Positions 54,845 to 62,533 of a DNA stretch of 64,000 nucleotides are shown here, one piece after another. Position 1 is the first letter of the stretch. Each line of letters opens with the position of its first letter. The DNA comes from Gemmatimonas sp. (GTDB lineage: Bacteria > Gemmatimonadota > Gemmatimonadetes > Gemmatimonadales > Gemmatimonadaceae). The notes under the pieces were generated by a model. It did no database searches. It had not been told where the DNA came from and worked only from the letters and a program-made list of their open reading frames with translations. The DNA lies in contig JAABRL010000003.1 of NCBI GenBank assembly GCA_011390935.1, positions 134,740 through 198,739 on the forward strand, written 5' to 3'. The position numbers and the translations under genes are program-made.

Positions 54845-55659
54845 TGACGCGTGGTGGCAGCGGGTCCCCGCGGAAGCCGCTGTCGCCGCGTCGGCCCAAG
54901 ACGGCCGCCCCGGACGCACCCAAGCCGGAGAAGGCACCGAGCAAGCGCCGCACGGTGATCACCAAAGGGCAGAAGCCGTCGCAGAAGGCGCCACCGGTGT
55001 CTCGCGCACCACGCACCGTCTCGGAGAAGAAGCGCATCGCCGCGGTGGTGCTCGAGGCATTCCAACGCGAATACCCCGACGCGCACTGCGAACTCGATCA
55101 CACCAATGCGTTCGAGCTGCTGTGCGCGACGATTCTGTCCGCGCAGTGCACCGATGTGCGCGTGAACATGGTGACGCCGGCGCTGTTCGCCCGCTACCCG
55201 AATGCGCAGCTGCTCGCGACAGCGCGTCAGGAAGACGTGGAAGAGATCGTGCGCACGACCGGTTTCTTTCGCAGCAAGGCGAAGAATCTCATTGCCATGG
55301 CGGGTGCGCTGCTCGACCGCCACAACGGTGACGTGCCACGCACGATCCCCGAACTGGTGCAGCTCGCCGGTGTGGGGCGCAAAACCGCCAACGTGATCCT
55401 CGGCAACGCGTTCGACATCAACGAGGGCGTCGTGGTGGACACGCACGTGCAGCGACTGAGCCGGCGGTTGGGGCTTACGCGCGAGGCCGATCCAGTGGCG
55501 ATCGAGCAGGCGCTCATGCCGCTGTTCCCGCGGGAGAAGTGGGCGCTGCTGAGCCACCTGCTCATCTGGCACGGGCGGCGTGTGTGCGATGCGCGCAAGC
55601 CGAGGTGCGGGGAGTGTGTGGTGGCCGAGGTGTGTCCGAGCCGGGGGACACTTGAGTAG
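54844..55659 (+). CDS. nth: Endonuclease III with basic N-terminal extension
   Basis: A 271-residue bifunctional DNA glycosylase/AP lyase that removes oxidised pyrimidines. The core starts near residue 60: FELLCATILSAQCTDVRVNMVTPALF is the Nth signature. The helix-hairpin-helix is LVQLAGVGRKTANVILGNAF, with catalytic Lys in VGRKTAN and Asp in VVDTHVQRLS. The 4Fe-4S cluster cysteines (C-x6-C-x2-C-x5-C) are CDARKPRCGECVVAEVC. About 60 extra residues at the N-terminus are rich in Lys, Arg, Pro and Ala and may bind DNA nonspecifically. It overlaps the polX stop by one base (TGATG). Confidence 0.95.
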   Translation: MTRGGSGSPRKPLSPRRPKTAAPDAPKPEKAPSKRRTVITKGQKPSQKAPPVSRAPRTVSEKKRIAAVVLEAFQREYPDAHCELDHTNAFELLCATILSAQCTDVRVNMVTPALFARYPNAQLLATARQEDVEEIVRTTGFFRSKAKNLIAMAGALLDRHNGDVPRTIPELVQLAGVGRKTANVILGNAFDINEGVVVDTHVQRLSRRLGLTREADPVAIEQALMPLFPREKWALLSHLLIWHGRRVCDARKPRCGECVVAEVCPSRGTLE

Positions 55660-55700
55660 CTGTTGAACCCTCGAGCCGCGAGGGTCGAGGGTTCAACAGC
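55659..55700. terminator. Bidirectional terminator / hairpin repeat, GTTGAACCCTCGA family, copy 1
   Basis: A perfect 16-bp stem (55659-55674 and 55685-55700, loop GCCGCGAGGG) between convergent nth and M42 peptidase genes, beginning at the nth stop. No T tract on either side. The core GTTGAACCCTCGA recurs in the hairpin at 57763, so it is a dispersed motif as well as a likely terminator. Confidence 0.7.
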
Positions 55701-55717
55701 CGCACACCCCACACCTC

Positions 55718-56785
55718 CTACCGCTGCGTGAAGTCAGTCTTCGCAGTCACCCGACGGCACGCTTCCGCGATCAGATCCGCCGCCCGATCCAGGTCTTCGA
55801 GGCTCACCATTTCATTCGGTGAGTGCATGTAGCGATTGGGCACCGACACGAGTCCCGTCGCCACACCATCACGCGCCAACTGCATGGCATCGGCATCGGT
55901 GCTCGTGAAGCGTCCCGCGGCGTGCAGCGTGTACGGTATCTCCAGCGCATCGGCGCTGTCGCGCAGCATCTGCACTACGAGCGGATGAATCACCGACCCG
56001 CGCGAGATCACCGGACCGCCGCCGATCTTGTGGTCGCCCACCTCTTCCTTCTTGGCGCCGGGGTGATCGGTGGCGAACGTCACGTCCACCGCGATCGCCA
56101 TCGTCGCACCTGTGGAGTGCGCCGCCACTCGCGCCCCACCGCCGCTGTAGCCGATCTCCTCCTGCGCCGTAGCCACGGCGACCACGCGCGCAGCCCCAGG
56201 CTTGGCCGCGTATCGTCGCGCCGCTTCGAGCACCACGAACGCGCCGATGCGGTTGTCGATCGCGCGTGACACGATGCGGTGGTTCGGCAGGCGCAACACA
56301 CGCTGATCGATCACGCCGGCATCACCCACATGCAGACGCTCTTCGGCTTCCTTGCGCGATGTGGCGCCGATGTCCACCCACAGGTCGGTCATCTTGGAGA
56401 CCTTCTCGCGCTCGTCAGGCTTCATGAGGTGAATCGGCTTCTTGCCGATCACGCCCTGCACATCACCGTTGCGACCGAGAAAGCGAATGCGCTGCGCCAC
56501 GAGCACCTGCGAATCCCATCCGCCGATCGGTTCGATGTACGCGTAACCGTTGTCGTCGATGTAGGTGACGATCACTCCGATTTCGTCGATATGGCCGGCG
56601 AGCAGGATCGTGGGCCCGCCCGCGTCATTCACGACGGCCATGGAGTTGCCGACCACGTCGGCCGAGACGGACGCGAAGGCGGCGGCTTCATCACGCCACA
56701 CGCGCGCCGGCGCACCCTCGAAGCCCGATGGGCCGGGGGTATCGAGCAGGCGCTCGAGGAACTGGATTGAGGTTTCTGTGAGCAT
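55718..56785 (-). CDS. M42 family metallopeptidase (cellulase M / aminopeptidase-like)
   Basis: A 355-residue di-metal aminopeptidase. The metal-binding pattern is clear: AGHIDEIGVIVTYI (His, Asp), the bridging Asp region SRAIDNRIGAFV, general base Glu pair ATAQEEIGYSGG, AVDVTFATDHPG and the final His in NRYMHSPNEMVS. These enzymes cleave N-terminal residues from peptides in large tetrahedral oligomers in the cytoplasm. There is no signal peptide. A TAGCTT box 6 nt before the ATG suggests a leaderless transcript. Confidence 0.94.
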   Translation of the reverse strand: MLTETSIQFLERLLDTPGPSGFEGAPARVWRDEAAAFASVSADVVGNSMAVVNDAGGPTILLAGHIDEIGVIVTYIDDNGYAYIEPIGGWDSQVLVAQRIRFLGRNGDVQGVIGKKPIHLMKPDEREKVSKMTDLWVDIGATSRKEAEERLHVGDAGVIDQRVLRLPNHRIVSRAIDNRIGAFVVLEAARRYAAKPGAARVVAVATAQEEIGYSGGGARVAAHSTGATMAIAVDVTFATDHPGAKKEEVGDHKIGGGPVISRGSVIHPLVVQMLRDSADALEIPYTLHAAGRFTSTDADAMQLARDGVATGLVSVPNRYMHSPNEMVSLEDLDRAADLIAEACRRVTAKTDFTQR

Positions 56786-56791
56786 GGAGGA

Positions 56792-56797
56792 AAGCTA
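56792..56797 (-). promoter_or_regulatory. -10-like TAGCTT box, leaderless M42 peptidase start
   Basis: On the minus strand TAGCTT is followed by TCCTCC and then ATG (56785), the same 6-nt spacing as leuS and polX. TCCTCC is the complement of a Shine-Dalgarno, so no ribosome-binding site is present. CTGACC about 17 nt upstream is a possible weak -35. Confidence 0.5.
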
Positions 56798-56816
56798 GCA
56801 GTCTGAAGGCAGCCGG

Positions 56817-57734
56817 TCAGGCCACGCGGATTGCATGCAGTGCATCAATCGGCGAGAACAGCATGGGATTGAAGATGCGCGCCATCGTCTCCACCCCATC
56901 CACCACGCGTGGCCCCGGACGGCTCACCAGACCGTTCGCATCCACCGCCCACACCTGACGCGCGAGCAGCCACGACCAGGCCGGATCGGCCATCAACCGG
57001 TTGGCCTCGCCACGCGCCGAGTGCAGGTCGTACCCACATGGGGCAATGATCACGATCTCCGGATCGGCGGCAATGCACTGCTCGAGCGGCACCGTGACCG
57101 AGTGCGCGCCGGCCGTGCCGAGCACATCGATGCCGCCCGCCTTGTGCACCTGCTCAGGACCCCAGTGCCCCGCCAGGTACACGGGATCCGTCCACTCCAG
57201 CACCAGCACGCGCGGCCTTGGCGCCGTGGCCGCCTTGAGCGTCTCGTGTACCGTGCGCAGCCGCGCCAGATCGCCGGCAATGAGTTCGTCGGCCTCGGAC
57301 TGCACCCCGAGCGCTTCGGCGACGGCGCGAATGTCGGCGAAGATGCCGTCGATGCTGGTGCCGCCGAGCGTGACAATGCGCGGAGCAGGAGAGAGCCGCG
57401 CCGCGAGTGCCCGCACATCGGTTTCGCTCACCGCACACACATCGCACAGCGCCTGCGTGATGATCAGATCGGGATGCAGTGCGGCGATGCGCTCCTCGTC
57501 GAGCGTGAAGAGCGACAGTCCGGACGCGCTGGCCTCGCGCACCGCGGCGTCCACGTCGCCCGGCATGGCATCACCGTGTGCGCCAGCGGCGGGTACCGAC
57601 GCACTGGTCACGCGTGCACGACTGCCCACGACCGGCGGAAAGTCGCACTCGTGGGTGATGCCCACGAGGTGTTCCGTGGCGCCAAGGTAGGCGACGATTT
57701 CGGTGGCCGCGGGGAGGAGCGAGATGACGCGCAT
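56817..57734 (-). CDS. BtuF-like cobalamin/metal-chelate binding protein without signal peptide
   Basis: A 305-residue type III periplasmic-binding-fold protein. The N-terminus RVISLLPAATEIVAYLGATEHLVGITHECDFP and the motif LIITQALCDVCAVSETDV are typical of the cobalamin-binding (BtuF-like) family. C-terminal pieces PEIVIIAPCGYDLHSARGEANRL and RPGPRVVDGVETMARI fit too. From the start 57734 there is no signal peptide or lipobox, so it appears cytoplasmic, and no btuC or btuD is nearby. Longer starts (57800) cross the hairpin repeat and add no real signal. It may be a sensor or storage protein rather than a transporter part. Confidence 0.85.
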   Translation of the reverse strand: MRVISLLPAATEIVAYLGATEHLVGITHECDFPPVVGSRARVTSASVPAAGAHGDAMPGDVDAAVREASASGLSLFTLDEERIAALHPDLIITQALCDVCAVSETDVRALAARLSPAPRIVTLGGTSIDGIFADIRAVAEALGVQSEADELIAGDLARLRTVHETLKAATAPRPRVLVLEWTDPVYLAGHWGPEQVHKAGGIDVLGTAGAHSVTVPLEQCIAADPEIVIIAPCGYDLHSARGEANRLMADPAWSWLLARQVWAVDANGLVSRPGPRVVDGVETMARIFNPMLFSPIDALHAIRVA

Positions 57735-57762
57735 ATGCGAATGATTGACGTGGCACAGTCCC

Positions 57763-57797
57763 GCAGTTGAACCCTCGAGCCTCGAGGGTTCAACTGC
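57763..57797. repeat. Hairpin repeat, GTTGAACCCTCGA family, copy 2
   Basis: Arms 57763-57779 and 57781-57797 form a perfect 17-bp palindrome around a single C (in practice a loop of about 9 nt). Core GTTGAACCCTCGAG is shared with 55659-55700. It lies between the amidohydrolase stop (57807) and the BtuF-like gene start, both minus strand, so it may terminate the amidohydrolase transcript. Confidence 0.75.
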
Positions 57798-57806
57798 CAT
57801 GGCGAA

Positions 57807-59471
57807 TCAGGGTTGGAGCTTCCGTTCGTACACCACCTTCCCGCCAACCCAGGTACTCATGACCTCGGTCTTCAGCACCAGCTCCGGTGCGATCCGCATG
57901 ATATCCTGATCCAGCACCACGAAGTCCGCGTGCTTACCCACACTCAACGACCCCAACTCCGCTTCCTGAAACGCGCTGTACGCCGGCCACAGCGTCATGC
58001 TCTTGAGCGCTTCCTCGCGCGTCATGCGCTGGTCGGGGTACCAGCCGCCCACCGGGTAGTCGTTCGCATCCTGACGTGCGATCGCGGCGTGGAACGAAAT
58101 CAGCGGATTCACATACTCTACCGGGAAATCGCTGCCATTCGGAATGATCACGCCCGTATTCAGCAACGAGCGCCATGCGTAGGCGCCAAGCAGTCGTTCG
58201 GGGCCCAGTCGCTTGCCGGCCCAGTACATGTCGCTGGTCTGGTGACTGGCCTGCATGCTCGGAATCACACCGAGCTGCGCGAAGCGCGGAATATCGGAAT
58301 AGTGAATGATCTGCGCGTGTTCAATGCGGAAACGATGATCGGCACGCGGATTCTTGTCGAGCGCCTTCTCGTACGCGTCGAGCACCACGCGATTGCCACG
58401 ATCACCGATCGCGTGGCTGTTCACCTGGAAGCCCTTCTGCAGCGCACGTTCGGCCACATCCTGAATGTGCTCGAGCGGGCTGATCAGCAGACCATTGTTT
58501 CCCGGATCATCGCTGTACGATTCCAGCAGCGCCGCACCGCGCGACCCAAGGGCGCCGTCGGAATAGAGCTTGATGGCGCGCACCCACACACGGTTGTTGT
58601 GCAACGCCGAGCGCGGTCCCATGGCGAGGTAGTGCGAAATGGCCGCCGAATCGTCGGCAATCATGGTGTACAGGCGCAGGTCGAGTTCGCCCGCCTTGGC
58701 AATGTCCTCGTACAACTCGATCATCTCGCGACCCGCACCGGCGTCATGCACGCCCGTGAGCCCCCACCGGTGCATCGCCGACTGCGCATCGAGTAGCGCC
58801 TGACGCGTCTCCTCGCGTGAGGGCGGCGCGATCACTCGGCTCACCAGTCCCTGCGCGCGGTCGATCAGCACACCCGTGGGTTCACCGTTGGCGGCCTTGA
58901 GAATGCGACCGCCCGACGGATCACGCGAGGCACGCGTGAGACTGGCCGCCTGCATCGCCGCGCGATTCACCAGCGCCGCATGCCCGTCCACACGGGTGAG
59001 ATAGACCGGATGATCCGGCACCGCCGCCGTGAGCCGCTCATGCGTGGGAAACTCGCCGTCGGCCCACTGATTCTGGTCCCAGCCGCGCCCCTGCACCCAG
59101 CTCCCCTTGGGCAGCGTGGCCGCGCGCGCCTTGACCCGCTCGATGAGTTCGTCATAGCTCGGCACCCCCATGAGATCCACGGTGCTGAGCGTCTGCGCGA
59201 GTCCGGAGTAGTGCGCATGCGCGTCCACCATACCGGGAATGACCGTCTTCCCGCCGAGGTCCACCACGCGGGTGTTCGCCCCCGCGAGCGTACGCGCCTC
59301 GCGCGTGGATCCCACGAACGCGACGCGCCCGTCGCGTACGGCGAAGGCGTCTGCCAGCGGGCGGGCCTCGTCGGAGGTGTAGACGCGCGCATTGACGACG
59401 ACGAGATCAGCCGGCTGCGCCGCGAGCGGAGCAGCGAGCAGGGAGGCCAGCACAAGGGTAGCAGTACGCAT
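57807..59471 (-). CDS. Exported amidohydrolase (YtcJ-like, Amidohydro_3)
   Basis: A 554-residue metal-dependent hydrolase. N-terminal signal peptide (LVLASLLAAPLAAQPA) implies export. The TIM-barrel metal motif is GMVDAHAHYSGLA (HxH). Later signatures are GVHDAGAGREMIELYEDI, VNSHAIGDRGNRVVLDAYEKAL and FRIEHAQIIHYSDIPRFAQLGV, followed by ASHQTSDMYWAGKRLG and NGSDFPVEYVNP. These are the hallmarks of the YtcJ/exoenzyme-regulatory amidohydrolase group. The substrate of the group is mostly unknown (N-substituted formamides in one case). Confidence 0.93.
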   Translation of the reverse strand: MRTATLVLASLLAAPLAAQPADLVVVNARVYTSDEARPLADAFAVRDGRVAFVGSTREARTLAGANTRVVDLGGKTVIPGMVDAHAHYSGLAQTLSTVDLMGVPSYDELIERVKARAATLPKGSWVQGRGWDQNQWADGEFPTHERLTAAVPDHPVYLTRVDGHAALVNRAAMQAASLTRASRDPSGGRILKAANGEPTGVLIDRAQGLVSRVIAPPSREETRQALLDAQSAMHRWGLTGVHDAGAGREMIELYEDIAKAGELDLRLYTMIADDSAAISHYLAMGPRSALHNNRVWVRAIKLYSDGALGSRGAALLESYSDDPGNNGLLISPLEHIQDVAERALQKGFQVNSHAIGDRGNRVVLDAYEKALDKNPRADHRFRIEHAQIIHYSDIPRFAQLGVIPSMQASHQTSDMYWAGKRLGPERLLGAYAWRSLLNTGVIIPNGSDFPVEYVNPLISFHAAIARQDANDYPVGGWYPDQRMTREEALKSMTLWPAYSAFQEAELGSLSVGKHADFVVLDQDIMRIAPELVLKTEVMSTWVGGKVVYERKLQP

Positions 59472-59585
59472 TCGACATCGGGTTGAGGTTCGGGTTCAAT
59501 GTATGCCCGTGCCTCGGCCCCCGCCCCCGCCCCAGGCCCGACCCACCAAACCTTCGGTCGACGTGCGCCCCTGCTCAGGTCCTAT

Positions 59586-59696
59586 GGCCGCGGGGTGGTG
59601 GTCCGGGTTCGGCGCGGCGTCTGCCGGGGGCAAGCCGGCGCAGCCCGGCGCCCCCGGCAGTGGTCCGCGCCGGACCCGGACCACCACCCCGCGGCC
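59586..59696. repeat. Giant 111-nt GC hairpin
   Basis: Arms 59586-59617 and 59665-59696 match at 31 of 32 positions, and inside them CTGCCGGGGG (59621-59630) pairs with CCCCCGGCAG (59651-59660). Nearly the whole element folds into one rod. It sits between the fasciclin gene's terminator and the amidohydrolase start, minus strand. It has the same build as the hairpins before leuS but not the same sequence. Confidence 0.85.
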
Positions 59697-59708
59697 CACA
59701 CCGAAAGC

Positions 59709-59741
59709 AAAAAGCGCCGCCGGACCGAAGTCCGACGACGC
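59709..59741 (-). terminator. Intrinsic terminator of the fasciclin gene
   Basis: On the minus strand a 12-bp stem (59741-59730 with 59725-59714, TTCG tetraloop, two G-T wobbles) is followed directly by TTTTTG. It lies 37 bp past the fasciclin stop. This is the most classical rho-independent terminator in the window. Confidence 0.9.
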
Positions 59742-59778
59742 TTTTCGCACGCCGCGAAACTCGCGACGTGAGTTCTGA

Positions 59779-60267
59779 TTACTCCGACGGCGGCAGGATC
59801 ACCGCGTCGATCACGTGGATCACGCCGTTCGACGCCGCGATGTCCGCCTGCGTCACGTGCGCCTGGTTGATCATCACCGTGCCACCCATCACCATGATCT
59901 TCGACTCGGCGCCCGACGCCATCTTGGCCGACTTGCCATCGAGCTTGATCGCGTCAGCCGCCATCACCTTGCCCGGCACCACATGGTACAGCAGCACGGC
60001 CTTCAGCGCTTCCTTGTCCGCCAGCAGCGCGTCGAGCTGCGCCTTCGGCACCTTCGCGAACGCCTCGTCCGTCGGGGCGAACACCGTGAACGGGCCCGGG
60101 CCCTTGAGCGTCTCGATCAGGCCGGCGGCCGTGAGCGCGGTGGCAAGCGTCTTGAACGAACCCGCGGCAACCGCGGTCTCGACCAGATCCTTGTCCTGCG
60201 CCTGCGAGATGGACGGCGTGGCAACGAGCAGCGCCGCGCCGAAGAGAATCGAAGTAAGCTTACGCAT
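59779..60267 (-). CDS. Secreted fasciclin (FAS1) domain protein
   Basis: A 162-residue protein: signal peptide (LTSILFGAALLVATPSISQA) and one FAS1 domain, with the conserved H1 motif GPGPFTVFAPTDEAFAKVPKAQLDALL and YHVVPGKVMAADAI plus the C-terminal NGVIHVIDAVILPP. FAS1 domains mediate cell adhesion or surface attachment; bacterial single-domain forms are periplasmic or secreted. The ATG has GGAGAAG 5 nt upstream. In the 60268-60456 spacer a GGAACTT hexamer (minus strand, about 60355) recalls ECF-type -35 elements, but a matching -10 is not convincing. Confidence 0.92.
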   Translation of the reverse strand: MRKLTSILFGAALLVATPSISQAQDKDLVETAVAAGSFKTLATALTAAGLIETLKGPGPFTVFAPTDEAFAKVPKAQLDALLADKEALKAVLLYHVVPGKVMAADAIKLDGKSAKMASGAESKIMVMGGTVMINQAHVTQADIAASNGVIHVIDAVILPPSE

Positions 60268-60415
60268 GGATACTTCTCCAATCGAAGAAATCAGTGATTC
60301 AAACGGTGGGCCGGCCCATGCCGGTCACAACGCATCGAACACGACTCGGGGGGTGGAAGTTCCGCGCAAGTTGTTCTGGTGACGCACGTTACACCAATCC
60401 CGAGTCTTTACTACG

Positions 60416-60439
60416 GTTCGGACCGATCAGTTCGGACCG
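60416..60439. repeat. 10-bp direct repeat GTTCGGACCG
   Basis: Two copies (60416-60425 and 60430-60439) separated by ATCA, just past the 3' end of the Lrp-type gene and upstream of the fasciclin gene. The spacing puts the copies about 1.3 helical turns apart, so it could be a binding site, but nothing else supports that. Confidence 0.5.
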
Positions 60440-60456
60440 GCATGTTGCACGCCTGC

Positions 60457-60882
60457 CTACTCCACCCGACTGCTACGCAACAGCAGGCTCGTCTCGCTGT
60501 TGGCGATCCCCTTGATCGTGCGGATTCGCCGTAGCGCCTCGTCGAAGGCACCCAGGGAATCCGCGCCCAGCTCCACCACCAGATCCCATCGGCCATTCGT
60601 GGTGTGCATCGCGCGCACCTCGGAGTACCCTCGCAGCGCATCGAGAATCGCGTCCGACCGATCCCCCTCGACGGAGATCATCATGAGCGCGCGCACCCGG
60701 TGCGGATCGGCTTCCGAGGCAGTACGCACCGTGAAGCCAAGCAACACCCGATCGGCGATGAGGCGGTCGATACGGTGCTGCACCGTGCCGCGTGACACAC
60801 CCAGCGCGGAGGCCAGCTTCGCGACCGGCGTGCGGGCATTCGTGCGGAGCAGGGCGAGCAGCTGGCGATCGGTGGCGTCCAT
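60457..60882 (-). CDS. Lrp/AsnC family transcriptional regulator
   Basis: A 141-residue DNA-binding protein. The N-terminal helix-turn-helix is DATDRQLLALLRTNARTPVAKLASALGVSRGTVQHRIDRLI. The C-terminal RAM/AsnC ligand-binding domain is at about 65-140 (VRALMMISVEGDRSDAILDALRGYSEVRAMHTTNGRWDLVVEL). Lrp proteins sense amino acids and often control neighbouring catabolic genes; here rocD diverges from it with a 421-bp gap. ATG 60882 is chosen because the HTH starts there; the open frame upstream runs through repeat copy 5 and is not real coding. Confidence 0.93.
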   Translation of the reverse strand: MDATDRQLLALLRTNARTPVAKLASALGVSRGTVQHRIDRLIADRVLLGFTVRTASEADPHRVRALMMISVEGDRSDAILDALRGYSEVRAMHTTNGRWDLVVELGADSLGAFDEALRRIRTIKGIANSETSLLLRSSRVE

Positions 60883-60959
60883 GAACCGTTGGTTGTGGGA
60901 TGTGCCTGTTGTTCTACCCGACTGGCGGAGGTTCAGCCCGAGGGGGGCGGCTCGATGGG

Positions 60960-60989
60960 CTGGAGGCGGTCGGGCTGGAGGCGGTCGGG
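60960..60989. repeat. Tandem 15-bp repeat at the left edge of element copy 5
   Basis: CTGGAGGCGGTCGGG twice head to tail (60960-60974, 60975-60989), directly before copy 5. It is preceded by GGCTCGATGGGCTGG (60949-60963), the left tip of the 160-bp element. This looks like a stuttered or partial left end of the same element. Confidence 0.75.
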
Positions 60990-61150
60990 GCTCGCTGGGC
61001 TGGGCGAAGGGGTCCGCAACAAACTCATGAGGGGTGAGGGTCTCGCCCGAAGCGATCCCAACCGGGGCCCGCATCGGTCGCGATCTGGCCGACCGCTCAT
61101 CTCACCCCTCACGATTTGGTTGCGGTCCCCTTCGCCCAGCCCAACGAGCC
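60989..61150 (+). repeat. 160-bp palindromic element, copy 5
   Basis: Begins GGGCTCGCTGGGCTGGGCGAA and ends GCCCAACGAGCC. Arms contain AACTCATGAGGGGTGAG and CTCACCCCTCACGATTTGG; middle ATCCCAACCGGGGCCCGCAT. Unlike the other copies it lies in a divergent promoter region, between the Lrp-type regulator and rocD. The AT-richer 61151-61230 that follows is the likely rocD promoter zone. Confidence 0.9.
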
Positions 61151-61303
61151 GGGACACCAAAGAAAGCATATTGATCGCATGTACTCTACAAACTGCGTGG
61201 AAATATCGGCAAAGTGCCACACTCAGCCCGCTTGTTGCTGAGCACGAACCGATGCGAGCTTCAGGAGTACGACGCTACACGCCCTGACCCAAGCCCATCC
61301 GCC

Positions 61304-62527
61304 ATGACGCCAGCCACTGCCACGCCCACGATCGGCGCGACCACCGCCGCGTACATCGCGCGTGAGGAGGCCGTCGGCGCACACAACTACCACCCGCTCG
61401 ACCTCGTCATCGACCATGCCCAGGGGGTCTGGGTCACCGACGTCGAAGGCAAGCGCTACCTCGACTGTCTCGCCGCGTATTCGGCGGTGAATCAGGGGCA
61501 CTGTCATCCGCGTCTCGTCAATGCGCTCGTGCAGCAGGCCTCGCGCGTCACGCTCACCTCGCGGGCCTTCCGCAACACCGAGCTGCCGGCATTCTGCGAG
61601 ACGCTCGCCGATCTGTGCGGCATGGACATGGTGCTGCCCATGAACACCGGCGCCGAGGCCGTGGAGACGGCCATCAAGGCGGCGCGGCGGTGGGGATATC
61701 GTCGCAAGGGCATTCCGGCCGGCCAGGCGAACATCATCGTCTTCGCCAACAACTTCCACGGTCGCACCACCACCATCGTGGGCTTCTCGTCGGAAGCGTC
61801 ATATCGCGCCGACTTCGGGCCGTTCACCCCTGGCTTCACGGAGGTGCCGTTCGGCGACATCGAGGCTGTGCGTGCCGCGATTACCGATCACACCTGCGCC
61901 GTCCTGTTCGAGCCGATTCAGTGCGAGGCCGGCGTCATCATTCCGCCCGATGGCTTCCTGCGCGCCCTCTCCGACGAATGTCGCGCCCGCAACGTTTTGC
62001 TGATCGCCGACGAAATCCAGACCGGACTTGGTCGCACCGGCAAGCGCTTCGCCTGCGATCACGAAGACGTCACCCCCGATCTGTACGTACTCGGCAAGGC
62101 GCTCTCCGGCGGCATGTATCCGGTGTCGGCCGTGGTGGGCTCGCGCGAGGTGCTCGGCCTGTTCACCCCCGGCTCACATGGCAGCACCTTCGGCGGCAAT
62201 CCGCTCGGCTGCGCCGTGGCGCGCGAAGCCATGCAGGTGATGATCGACGAGCGCCTCGCCGAGCGCGCGCAGGAGCTGGGGGCATGGCTGCTGGGCGAGC
62301 TGCGTACGCTCCAGCACCCATCGATTGTCAACGTGCGCGGACGCGGACTCATGCTCGCGATCGAACTGAACGAAAAGGCCCGCCCGTACTGCGAGGCACT
62401 CGAGCGTGAAGGCGTGCTGTGCAAGGAGACCCACGACACGGTGATTCGGTTTGCGCCGCCGCTGGTGGTGACGAGGGAGGAGCTGGCGTGGGGAGTGGAG
62501 CGCGTGAAAAGGGTGCTCGGCGGGTGA
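61304..62527 (+). CDS. rocD: Ornithine aminotransferase
   Basis: A 407-residue class III PLP aminotransferase that converts ornithine and 2-oxoglutarate to glutamate-5-semialdehyde and glutamate. Signatures: YLDCLAAYSAVNQGHCHPRLVNAL, MNTGAEAVETAIKAARRWGY (PLP phosphate loop), NFHGRTTTIVGFS, LIADEIQTGLGRTGK and the PLP-lysine segment YVLGKALSGGMYPVSAVVG, followed by GSHGSTFGGNPLGCAVA. The YxxxNxG...R pattern with C-terminal VNVRGRGLMLAIEL fits ornithine rather than acetylornithine aminotransferase, though the distinction is not absolute. ATG 61304 starts just before the domain. Probably regulated by the divergent Lrp-type protein. Confidence 0.93.
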   Translation: MTPATATPTIGATTAAYIAREEAVGAHNYHPLDLVIDHAQGVWVTDVEGKRYLDCLAAYSAVNQGHCHPRLVNALVQQASRVTLTSRAFRNTELPAFCETLADLCGMDMVLPMNTGAEAVETAIKAARRWGYRRKGIPAGQANIIVFANNFHGRTTTIVGFSSEASYRADFGPFTPGFTEVPFGDIEAVRAAITDHTCAVLFEPIQCEAGVIIPPDGFLRALSDECRARNVLLIADEIQTGLGRTGKRFACDHEDVTPDLYVLGKALSGGMYPVSAVVGSREVLGLFTPGSHGSTFGGNPLGCAVAREAMQVMIDERLAERAQELGAWLLGELRTLQHPSIVNVRGRGLMLAIELNEKARPYCEALEREGVLCKETHDTVIRFAPPLVVTREELAWGVERVKRVLGG

Positions 62528-62533
62528 TTCGGT

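Noticed and set aside
57813..58796. 327-codon open frame on the plus strand
   Set aside because: Antisense to the amidohydrolase, which has all family motifs; shadow translation is His/Arg-rich.
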